DNA of 7,300 nucleotides, from NCBI GenBank assembly GCA_934500855.1, contig CAKSUH010000076.1, positions 1 through 7,300 of the forward strand. Reading direction: 5' to 3'. A program made the position numbers and the translations under genes. Shown in pieces: positions 1 to 5,995 of this stretch. Numbering within the stretch: the stretch's first letter is position 1; every line of letters starts with the position of its first letter. The DNA is from an uncultured Eubacteriales bacterium. Lineage in GTDB: Bacteria; Bacillota; Clostridia; Oscillospirales; CAG-272. A model generated the notes under the pieces. That model worked only from the letters and a program-made list of their open reading frames with translations, did no database searches and was not told where the DNA came from.

Positions 1-3000
1 CGGAGATGTCCTGCTCGTTAGCGCCGTCGAAGACCGGAGTCATGATCTTCCAGCCCAGCTTCCTTGCGGCAATGCCGAGGTGGACTTCCAGCACCTGTCC
101 GATATTCATACGCGACGGCACGCCCAGCGGGTTCAGCACGATGTCAAGCGGCGTTCCGTCCGGCAAAAACGGCATATCCTCGGGCGGCAGAATCCGCGAC
201 ACGACGCCCTTGTTGCCGTGACGGCCCGCCATTTTGTCTCCCACGGAGATCTTCCGCTTCTGCGCGATATAAACCTTTACAACCTTCTTCACGCCGGCGG
301 GAAGTTCGTCGCCCGCCTCCTGCGAAAAGACTCTGACATCCACCACGATGCCGGATTCTCCGTGCGCCAGTCTGAGCGAAGTGTCTCTGACCTCTCTCGA
401 CTTCTCGCCGAAGATGGCGCGGAGCAGTCTCTCCTCCGCCGTCAGTTCGGTCTCGCCCTTCGGCGTGATCTTACCGACCAGAATGTCGCCCGAGCGCACC
501 TCGGTACCTCTCTTGACGATACCCTCGGCGTTGAGGTCTTTCAGCGCGTCCTCGCCGACATTCGGAATTTCGCGCGTGATTTCTTCCGGCCCGAGCTTGG
601 TCTCTCTCGCTTCGTGCGTATATTCCTCGATGTGAAGCGATGTGTAAACATCGTCACGCACCAGCTTTTCGTTCAGAAGGACTGCGTCCTCGTAGTTGTA
701 GCCTTCCCATGTCATGAAGCCGATGAGTGCGTTCTTGCCCAGCGACACCTCGCCGTGGTAGGTTGCGGGACCGTCCGCGATGACCTGTCCCTCTTCGACC
801 CGCTCGCCTTTTTTGACGATCGGGCGCTGGTTGTAGCAGGTACCCTGGTTGGTCCGCTTGAATTTGATGAGCGGGTAGATATCCTTCATCCCGCTGTCGG
901 TGACAATGCGGATCTCGTCCGCCTGCACCCGCTCCACGGTACCCGCGCGCTGTGCCGTTACCACAACGCCCGAATCGAGCGCCGCCTTGTACTCCATACC
1001 GGTTCCGACAATCGGCGAGTCGCTCACCATCAGCGGAACCGCCTGCTTCTGCATGTTGGAACCCATCAGCGCACGCGTGTTGTCGTCGTTTTCCAGGAAC
1101 GGAATCATTGCCGAGGCAACCGACACCAGCATCTTCGGCGCAACATCCATGTAGTCGACCATTGCGGGGTCCACTTCCACGAACTCGGTCTTTTCACGAC
1201 CCGTGACCTTTGCGTTGACAAAGCAGCCGTTCTCGTCCAGAGGCTCGTTCGCCTGCGCCACAATATAGTGGTCCTCGGTATCGGCGGTCATGTACTCCAC
1301 CTCGTCGGTGACATGGTGGGAAACGGTTCCGTCGGGATTCGTGATATGCTCCACCTTGCGGTAGGGCGCTTCGATAAAGCCGTAATCCGAAATCTTTGCA
1401 TAGGTGGTCAGATAGGAAATCAGACCGATGTTCGGACCTTCGGGAGATTCGATCGGGCAGATACGCCCGTACTGCGTGTAATGGACATCGCGCACATCGA
1501 AAGACGCGCGGTCACGGGACAGACCGCCGGGACCCAACGCAGACAGACGCCGCTTGTGGGAAAGCTCCGCGAGCGGGTTGTTCTGGTCCATGAACTGCGA
1601 CAGCTGGCTGGATCCGAAGAACTCGCGGATGGCGGTGGTTACGGGACGGATGTTGATCAGCGCCTGCACGGTCAGCTTCTCGTTGTCCTGCGTAGTCATC
1701 CGCTCCTTGATGATCTTATCCATACGGGTAAAGCCGATGCGGAGCTGATTCTGCAGTTGCTCGCCGACCGAACGGATGCGGCGGTTGCCCAGATGGTCGA
1801 TATCGTCCACGCTTCCCACATCGTGCATCAGGTCGATCAGGTAGCTGACGGACGCGAAAATATCCGCGCAGGTCAGGTGCTTCGGGCAGAGGTCCGCAAT
1901 TCTGCGGCGCGCCTCCTCCTTCAGTCCTTCCACATCGTCGCCGAACTGCTCTTTCAGCTCGCACAGCACGGGAATGCTTGCCTTTTCCCGCACGCCGCAG
2001 TCGGTCAGATCGTAGCCGAGGACATACTCCGGCTCGAGCGTGTTGTTGCCCAGAACCTTCAGCTTGTCACCGTTGTCCAGACGCACCGTAATCTCATTCA
2101 CACCCGCGCGTTCAATGGCGAACGCAAGGTCGCGGTCGATGACATCGCCCTCGTTCGCCAGCACTTCCCCGGTCAGCGGGCTGACGACCGTCTCTCCCGC
2201 GCGGCGGTTGGCAATCCGGCTGTGAATCGCCATTTTCTTGTTGTACTTGTAACGCCCCACCGAAGCAATGTCGTAGCGCTTGGGGTCAAAGAAATAGTTA
2301 TGCAGCAGGGTTCTTGCCGCCTCTTCGATCGGCGGCTCGCCCGGACGCAGCTTTTTGTAAATCTCCTTGATGGCTTCCACGCTGACCGTGGAGCGGCTTG
2401 CGGCTGCAAGCTCCTCGCTCTCGTCGCGTTCAAAGGTCAGCGCCAGTCTGTCGTCCTCGCCGAACTTTTCGTAGATCTGCTCCCGCGTTTCCAGCGTCTC
2501 GCCGCTTTCGAAGGTGAGGGCGCGGAGGAACATGGTCAGCGGGACTTTTCTGGTTTTATCGATGCGGACCGCCATCACGCCGTTCGCGTCGACCTCGTAC
2601 TCCAGCCATGCGCCTCTGTACGGGATGACCGTGGTTGCGTAGGTCTTTTTACCCGCCTTGTCGATCTCCGAGGAATAGTACATCCCGGGGGAACGGATGA
2701 TCTGAGAAACAATGACGCGCTCCGCGCCGTTGATGACAAAGGTACCCGTTTCGGTCATCAGCGGGAAGTCGCCCATGAAAATGTCGGCTTCCTTGACCTC
2801 GCCCGTTGTCTTGTTGGTCAGGCGGACCTTGACCCGCAACGGCGCGGCGTAGTTGACATCCCGCTCCTTGCACTCCTCAACCGGATACTTCGGATTGGCA
2901 GTGTCAAGGGTGTATTCGATGAATTCGATCACGAGGTTGCCGGAATAGTCGGTGATCGGCGAAACATCCTGCAACACCTCGCGCAGACCCTCGTCGAGAA

Positions 3001-3118
3001 ACCACTTGTAGGATTTGGTCTGGATCTCGACCAGATTCGGAAGCGGATAGTCGAAGCGGGATCTGGCAAAGCTCTTTCTGACATTCTGACCAAGCCTCTG
3101 CTCTTTTAATTCGATCAT
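1..3118 (-). CDS. rpoB: RNA polymerase beta subunit RpoB (C-terminus beyond window)
   Basis: Catalytic beta subunit of the cytoplasmic RNA polymerase core (with alpha2, beta' and omega). The visible 1039 codons begin [20 protein letters not shown] and stop at [11 protein letters not shown]. Landmarks by residue: [17 protein letters not shown] near 130-146, [11 protein letters not shown] around 171, [13 protein letters not shown] from 442, and the rifampicin pocket [11 protein letters not shown] at 502-512 continuing to [12 protein letters not shown] at 521-532. [10 protein letters not shown] carries acidic E810/D811, and [11 protein letters not shown] carries K962 and K970 (E. coli K1065/K1073). 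Numbering is 5 behind E. coli in the rifampicin region and 103 behind at the lysines, so the large proteobacterial insert is absent. By family length about 200 residues are missing past the window edge. D511, H521 and S526 are the rifampicin-sensitive residues. ATG at 3118 is preferred (GGAG at 3130-3133, spacer 11); an in-frame ATG at 3127 would add MES but sits 2 nt from that GGAG. The gene is read divergently from rpsT and is first in its transcript. Confidence 0.98.
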   Translation of the reverse strand, partial: MIELKEQRLGQNVRKSFARSRFDYPLPNLVEIQTKSYKWFLDEGLREVLQDVSPITDYSGNLVIEFIEYTLDTANPKYPVEECKERDVNYAAPLRVKVRLTNKTTGEVKEADIFMGDFPLMTETGTFVINGAERVIVSQIIRSPGMYYSSEIDKAGKKTYATTVIPYRGAWLEYEVDANGVMAVRIDKTRKVPLTMFLRALTFESGETLETREQIYEKFGEDDRLALTFERDESEELAAASRSTVSVEAIKEIYKKLRPGEPPIEEAARTLLHNYFFDPKRYDIASVGRYKYNKKMAIHSRIANRRAGETVVSPLTGEVLANEGDVIDRDLAFAIERAGVNEITVRLDNGDKLKVLGNNTLEPEYVLGYDLTDCGVREKASIPVLCELKEQFGDDVEGLKEEARRRIADLCPKHLTCADIFASVSYLIDLMHDVGSVDDIDHLGNRRIRSVGEQLQNQLRIGFTRMDKIIKERMTTQDNEKLTVQALINIRPVTTAIREFFGSSQLSQFMDQNNPLAELSHKRRLSALGPGGLSRDRASFDVRDVHYTQYGRICPIESPEGPNIGLISYLTTYAKISDYGFIEAPYRKVEHITNPDGTVSHHVTDEVEYMTADTEDHYIVAQANEPLDENGCFVNAKVTGREKTEFVEVDPAMVDYMDVAPKMLVSVASAMIPFLENDDNTRALMGSNMQKQAVPLMVSDSPIVGTGMEYKAALDSGVVVTAQRAGTVERVQADEIRIVTDSGMKDIYPLIKFKRTNQGTCYNQRPIVKKGERVEEGQVIADGPATYHGEVSLGKNALIGFMTWEGYNYEDAVLLNEKLVRDDVYTSLHIEEYTHEARETKLGPEEITREIPNVGEDALKDLNAEGIVKRGTEVRSGDILVGKITPKGETELTAEERLLRAIFGEKSREVRDTSLRLAHGESGIVVDVRVFSQEAGDELPAGVKKVVKVYIAQKRKISVGDKMAGRHGNKGVVSRILPPEDMPFLPDGTPLDIVLNPLGVPSRMNIGQVLEVHLGIAARKLGWKIMTPVFDGANEQDIS

Positions 3119-3310
3119 TGATTCCATCACTCCATTCAGATAATTGGGGGACCCCCGGGGAAACACGGGAACCGACCGACAGCCGTCGGACCCCGCAGAC
3201 CGCCCGCGCCGAAAACAGCCGATTCGGGAACAGCGCTTTTGTGCAATCTGCCATGCCGTTTTTTGCCGACAAAATCACACGGGCGCATACTACAGGCGAT
3301 TATAATGCAG
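3119..3310 (-). promoter_or_regulatory. Long structured 5' leader of rpoB
   Basis: About 190 nt separate the predicted rpoB transcription start (near 3310) from the start codon. Local inverted repeats are visible: CCGAC/GTCGG at 3176-3189 with a 4-nt loop, CCGAA/TTCGG at 3209-3227 with a 9-nt loop, and a GC-rich CCCCCGGGG block at 3152-3160 near the ribosome-binding site. A 50-codon reading frame (ATG near 3288, stop TGA at 3136-3138) has no convincing ribosome-binding site and is not called. The structure could act in translational control or attenuation, but this is inference; I do not recognise a known leader family or a U-run terminator in it. Confidence 0.5.
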
Positions 3311-3316
3311 TTTACT

Positions 3317-3345
3317 ATTTTACCATCTTTTTTTCGGTTTGTCAA
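3317..3345 (-). promoter_or_regulatory. Sigma-A promoter of rpoB
   Basis: On the minus strand TTGACA (3345-3340) is followed after exactly 17 nt by TAAAAT (3322-3317), with TGG directly before the -10 giving an extended -10. The -35 is a perfect consensus match and the -10 matches 5 of 6. An A/T-rich tract lies upstream at 3367-3377. Expected start is near 3310. A TATAAT on the same strand at 3304-3299 lacks a matching -35. Confidence 0.88.
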
Positions 3346-3546
3346 GTCTTTCGGACGAATTTCCCGAAAAAATTTTTCTTCTTTCATCATTATAGGCGAA
3401 AGCGGGCGCTCCCGACCGACGGTTTGTCGGCTCTCCCCTGCCGTTTTTTTACGGACTCCGCGGCAATCCCGTCGGCTCTTGGCAAAATAAACAAAGAAAA
3501 AATCGCCGAAAATCGCAAAAAACGGGGATTTTTTTTGAAAAAGCCC
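3346..3546. other. Spacer between divergent rpoB and rpsT promoters, A/T-tract rich
   Basis: No gene is supported here. The segment holds an A6T5 tract at 3367-3377 (upstream of the rpoB -35), a CCGAC/GTCGG hairpin at 3416-3430, and a series of A or T tracts at 3497-3502, 3509-3512, 3517-3522, 3529-3536 and 3538-3542 directly upstream of the rpsT -35. The tracts are spaced roughly one helical turn apart and could bend DNA or act as UP elements contacting RNA polymerase alpha. This role is inferred from sequence only. Confidence 0.5.
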
Positions 3547-3575
3547 TTGCAATTCCGGAAAAAGTATGGTACAAT
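3547..3575 (+). promoter_or_regulatory. Sigma-A promoter of rpsT
   Basis: TTGCAA (3547-3552), a 17-nt spacer and TACAAT (3570-3575), with TGG immediately upstream of the -10 (extended -10). A/T tracts precede the -35. The predicted start near 3582 leaves a leader of about 100 nt before rpsT. The element GGAAAAAGTATGGTACAAT is almost identical to that of the promoter at 4090-4118. Confidence 0.87.
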
Positions 3576-3617
3576 ATCAAGGTATATGGATGAAAACCGA
3601 GCGCACCCTCTCAGGCG

Positions 3618-3654
3618 CCGTTTTCAGGCATACCATTCCATTCCGCGAAAACGG
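3618..3654 (+). promoter_or_regulatory. Hairpin in rpsT leader
   Basis: CCGTTTTC (3618-3625) and GAAAACGG (3647-3654) form a perfect 8-bp stem with a 21-nt loop. It ends 10 nt before the purine-rich ribosome-binding site GGGAGGT (3665-3671). There is no U-run after it, so it is not a terminator. E. coli S20 is known to repress its own synthesis at the translational level, so this hairpin is a candidate site for similar feedback, but that is inference. Confidence 0.5.
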
Positions 3655-3679
3655 AAAATACAGAGGGAGGTAAAGACTG

Positions 3680-3943
3680 ATGCCGAATATCAAATCCGCA
3701 AAGAAAAGAGTCAAGGTGATCAAGGTCAAGACCCTGCAGAATAAAATGCACGCGACCGCTCTGAAAACCGAGATCAAGAAGTTTGACGCGGCTGTGGCTT
3801 CCGGCGACAAGGAAGCGGCTCAGACTGCGTACAGAGCAGCGGTGAAGAAGATCGACCAGGCAGCGGCTTACGGAATCATCCATAAGAACGCCGCGGCTCA
3901 CAAGAAGAGCCAGTTCACCAAAAAGATCAACGCAATGGCATAA
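3680..3943 (+). CDS. rpsT: 30S ribosomal protein S20
   Basis: 87-residue, strongly basic protein that binds 16S rRNA as part of the small ribosomal subunit body. The N-terminus MPNIKSAKKRVKV and the C-terminal stretch with IHKNAAAHKKSQFTKKINA are the hallmarks of the S20 family, and the length is typical. It should fold as a three-helix bundle. The ATG is set by GGGAGGT at 3665-3671 with an 8-nt spacer. It has its own promoter, a leader hairpin and a strong terminator, so it is monocistronic, which is common for rpsT. It is transcribed divergently from rpoB. A longer frame upstream (from ATG 3586) overlaps it out of register, has no ribosome-binding site and is not a gene. Confidence 0.98.
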   Translation: MPNIKSAKKRVKVIKVKTLQNKMHATALKTEIKKFDAAVASGDKEAAQTAYRAAVKKIDQAAAYGIIHKNAAAHKKSQFTKKINAMA

Positions 3944-3974
3944 TTGCGAACCGGGATCGGAAGAGCCCGGGGAG

Positions 3975-4016
3975 AGGGCAGTCCCTTTTTTCGGGGGTCT
4001 GCCCTTTTTCTTTTTT
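3975..4016 (+). terminator. Intrinsic terminator after rpsT
   Basis: AGGGCAG (3975-3981), one T:T mismatch, and CCC (3983-3985) pair with GGG (3995-3997) and CTGCCCT (3999-4005). The U-tract is TTTTT-C-TTTTTT at 4005-4016. The first arm begins 32 nt after the rpsT stop codon. A smaller hairpin CCGGG/CCCGG (3951-3970) precedes it. Confidence 0.92.
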
Positions 4017-4089
4017 CGCGGGACGCCCCGAATCGGCTCTGCGCTTGTTTTTGCCGCAGTTCCGATCCAATCTTTGTTACAATTGCCTC

Positions 4090-4118
4090 TTGTCAGACAG
4101 GGAAAAGTATGGTATAAT
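4090..4118 (+). promoter_or_regulatory. Sigma-A promoter of the EIIC-like gene
   Basis: TTGTCA (4090-4095), a 17-nt spacer and TATAAT (4113-4118) with TGG before the -10. The -10 is perfect and the -35 matches 5 of 6. The short palindrome TGTCAGACA (4091-4099) overlaps the -35 and could be an operator half-site, but it is too short to argue from. The start is expected near 4125, giving a leader of only about 20 nt. Confidence 0.88.
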
Positions 4119-4145
4119 GAAGAAAACCCTGTGAAGGAGAGAAAC

Positions 4146-5198
4146 ATGGAACTCTGGAAAAAACTGTCCAAACGCTATTTCATCGACGCAATGGGTGCAA
4201 TGGCGTTCGGTCTGTTCGCTTCTCTTCTGATCGGAACCATCTTCAATGCCCTCGGCATGATCCCCGGGCTGTCGGTTCTCGGTCTGATCGGAAAAGACGC
4301 GGCAAAGGTCGCGGGACCCGCAATGGCTGTCTCCATTGCCGTTTCGCTCAAAGCGGCTCCCCTCGTGGTCTATTCCTCCGCGCTGGTCGGCTGGCTTGCC
4401 AACACCTACGGAGGCGCGGGCGGACCCCTCGCCGTCCTCGTCATCACCATCATCGCCTGCGAGATCGGTATGCTGGTCTCCAAAAAGACCAAGGTCGACA
4501 TCCTCGTCACCCCGTTCGTCACCATTCTGGTCGGCGGTCTGATCTCCATTTACGGCGCGCCGTTCATCGGCAAGGCGGTCGGCGTAGTGAGCGCGGGAAT
4601 TTCCTTCGCCATGACCTGCCAGCCGTTCGTGATGGGCATTCTTGTGTCGGCGCTGGTCGGCATTGCGCTCACGCTTCCCATCAGCAGCGCGGCAATCTGT
4701 GCGGCGCTCGGGCTTTCGGGCATCGTCTCGGGCGATGAAGGACTTGCGCTCGCGGGCGGCGCGGCGGTTGCGGGCTGTTGCGCGCAGATGGTCGGCTTTG
4801 CCGTTATGAGCTTCCGTGAAAACCGCTGGGGCGGGCTTGTTTCGCAGGGAATCGGAACCAGTATGCTCCAGATGCCCAACATCGTGCGCAATCCGCGCAT
4901 CTGGATTCCGCCCACACTGGCTTCCATGATAACGGGACCGATGGCAAGCTGTCTCTTCCGGATGCGGATGTACGGCGCGGCAATCAATTCGGGCATGGGA
5001 ACCTGCGGAATGCTGGGACCCGTCGGAATCATCCTCGGCTGGCTCGATCCCGCCTATCCCGACCCCGTTACCGCGTTCGACTGGCTCGGACTTGTGCTGA
5101 TCTGCTTCGTTCTCCCCGCCGTTCTTTCGGTTGCGTTCTGCCTGCTGCTGCGGCGCGTGGGCTGGATCCGCGAGGGAGACATGAAACTGCCGGAATAA
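4146..5198 (+). CDS. PTS_EIIC_2 / PfoR-like membrane protein
   Basis: 350-residue polytopic membrane protein of the EIIC-like family that includes PfoR, annotated in Clostridium perfringens as a perfringolysin regulator. Hydrophobic segments lie around residues 12-36, 56-84, 93-111, 120-138, 158-180, 203-222, 253-270, 285-299 and 312-335, with glycine-rich turns such as TYGGAGGP (87-94) and NSGMGTCGMLGPVG (281-294). The C-terminus RRVGWIREGDMKLPE is likely soluble. Family members resemble PTS sugar permease domains, but no EIIA or EIIB domain or gene is nearby, so phosphotransfer-coupled uptake cannot be assumed; the substrate is unknown. The start ATG has AAGGAGA at 4134-4140, spacer 5; an upstream in-frame start at 4074 lies before the promoter -10 and is rejected. 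It is probably co-transcribed with the PH-like gene 63 bp downstream, as no terminator lies between them. Confidence 0.82.
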   Translation: MELWKKLSKRYFIDAMGAMAFGLFASLLIGTIFNALGMIPGLSVLGLIGKDAAKVAGPAMAVSIAVSLKAAPLVVYSSALVGWLANTYGGAGGPLAVLVITIIACEIGMLVSKKTKVDILVTPFVTILVGGLISIYGAPFIGKAVGVVSAGISFAMTCQPFVMGILVSALVGIALTLPISSAAICAALGLSGIVSGDEGLALAGGAAVAGCCAQMVGFAVMSFRENRWGGLVSQGIGTSMLQMPNIVRNPRIWIPPTLASMITGPMASCLFRMRMYGAAINSGMGTCGMLGPVGIILGWLDPAYPDPVTAFDWLGLVLICFVLPAVLSVAFCLLLRRVGWIREGDMKLPE

Positions 5199-5261
5199 AG
5201 CAAGGAGGGCGGGCGTTGCGCTCCGTGCGTGATCCCGCACCGATCACAGGAGGAAAAAATC

Positions 5262-5858
5262 ATGAAAAATGTATACCGCGACGGCAAGCGGTCGCCGACC
5301 CTGACCCTGAAGCCCTACCTGCGCGAAGGCGAAACCGTTCTTTGGACGGGGACCCCTTACGAAAAGACCTCCTACCGTCCGCCGATGGTTGCGGTGTTCG
5401 GCGTGCTGTTCTGGCTCTGCTTTGTCGTTGTGTGGATGGTGATTGCCGCCCGTCTGGGCGGGCTGTTCGCGCTTGCGGGAATCCCCTTCCTGCTGGTCGG
5501 GGGCGTGATGCTCTGGTTCCTTACCTTCGGCATTGCGCGCAGGGGCAAAACCACGCTTTACGCGGTGACCGAGACCCGCGCGCTCATCCTCTGCGACACC
5601 TCGCGCGGAACCGACTGTCTGGAGTATGCGTTCTCCCGTCTTTCGGGCGTCATGCTCCGCAATGTCCGGAACGGCTCCGGATCAATCGACCTGGTCTCCC
5701 CCGAAGCAATGTTTCTGAACAGCATGAACTACGGCGCCGGACGGCGCACGCGTCTTGCGGGCGGCACTTTTGAAATGATTGCCGATCCCGAGCGGGTCTA
5801 CCGTCTGATTTCCGCGCGGATCTCGGGCAATGTCGGAAAACCCGATATTCCTGTGTAA
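5262..5858 (+). CDS. Two-helix membrane protein with bacterial PH-like domain
   Basis: 198 residues. The N-terminal PYLREGETVLWTGTPYEK (18-35) resembles the 'E-x-[IV]-L-W-x-G-x-P' opening of small membrane proteins carrying a bacterial PH domain. Two hydrophobic helices follow at about 41-62 and 66-90. The soluble part from about 97 contains TTLYAVTETRALIL (97-110), matching the family's 'Y-x-[IV]-T-x-x-R' strand, and ends with FEMIADPERVYRLI (170-183), a typical last strand plus helix. Such proteins sit in the cytoplasmic membrane with the PH-like domain probably inside; ligand and role are unknown. The ATG at 5262 has AGGAGG (5248-5253, spacer 8); a GTG at 5229 in frame has no such site. 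It is probably translated from the same mRNA as the EIIC-like gene and followed by a terminator. Assignment rests on motif recall, not a search. Confidence 0.68.
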   Translation: MKNVYRDGKRSPTLTLKPYLREGETVLWTGTPYEKTSYRPPMVAVFGVLFWLCFVVVWMVIAARLGGLFALAGIPFLLVGGVMLWFLTFGIARRGKTTLYAVTETRALILCDTSRGTDCLEYAFSRLSGVMLRNVRNGSGSIDLVSPEAMFLNSMNYGAGRRTRLAGGTFEMIADPERVYRLISARISGNVGKPDIPV

Positions 5859-5887
5859 ATCAAACTTAAATTTTATTGTCCAATTGT

Positions 5888-5935
5888 AAAAAAGCGGAAA
5901 TTCTGTGCAAAAAGACTTGCACGGTTCCGCTTTTT
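5888..5935 (+). terminator. Bipartite hairpin terminator after the PH-like gene
   Basis: AAAAAGCGGAA (5889-5899) pairs with TTCCGCTTTTT (5925-5935). Inside lies a second stem GTGCAA (5905-5910) / TTGCAC (5917-5922) with a 6-nt loop. The 3' arm ends in a five-T run, so the RNA would have the form of an intrinsic terminator 30 nt after the stop codon. The arms also give a T-run in the reverse direction. The 3' half overlaps the promoter of the next gene. Confidence 0.82.
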
Positions 5936-5945
5936 GTGCTATACT
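5917..5945 (+). promoter_or_regulatory. Sigma-A promoter of the lipoprotein gene, inside the terminator
   Basis: TTGCAC (5917-5922), a 17-nt spacer and TATACT (5940-5945) with TGC before it (extended -10). The -35 is the same six bases as the inner right arm of the terminator hairpin, so the 18-bp inverted repeat GTGCAA-N6-TTGCAC covers the -35 and could also serve as an operator. The start is expected near 5952. Confidence 0.8.
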
Positions 5946-5956
5946 GAAAGCACAAC

Positions 5957-5972
5957 GACGGAAAAATCCGTC
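5957..5972 (+). promoter_or_regulatory. 5'-end hairpin or operator in lipoprotein leader
   Basis: GACGGA (5957-5962), loop AAAA, TCCGTC (5967-5972): a perfect 6-bp stem starting about 5 nt after the predicted transcript start and ending 10 nt before the ribosome-binding site AAAGGAG (5983-5989). It may stabilise the mRNA 5' end or bind a repressor as DNA; there is no evidence to choose. Confidence 0.45.
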
Positions 5973-5995
5973 CCGAAAGCTGAAAGGAGCAAATT

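Noticed and set aside
80..3109. 1009-codon plus-strand open frame
   Set aside because: It is codon-aligned antisense to rpoB, His/Arg/Asp/Val-rich with no recognisable domain, and explained by rpoB avoiding TTA, CTA and TCA.
3299..3304. TATAAT on the minus strand as a second rpoB promoter
   Set aside because: The -35 position reads GATGGT, and a near-perfect promoter sits just upstream.
3136..3552. 138-codon minus-strand frame running through the rpoB promoter and leader
   Set aside because: Most of it lies upstream of the predicted rpoB start site; the transcribed part (from ATG near 3288) has no ribosome-binding site and no family resemblance.
3118..3744. 208-codon plus-strand frame ending inside rpsT
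   Set aside because: Spans both divergent promoters and overlaps rpsT out of register; no start signal.
4077..5240. 387-codon minus-strand frame
   Set aside because: Exact mirror of the EIIC-like gene's codons; composition is low-complexity His/Arg/Asp and it has no ribosome-binding site.
5216..5773. 185-codon frame starting at TTG 5216 with AAGGAGGG 6 nt upstream
   Set aside because: The ribosome-binding-like site is real, but the product is arginine-rich and out of frame with the PH-like gene, which has a coherent two-helix and PH-like sequence and its own AGGAGG site.
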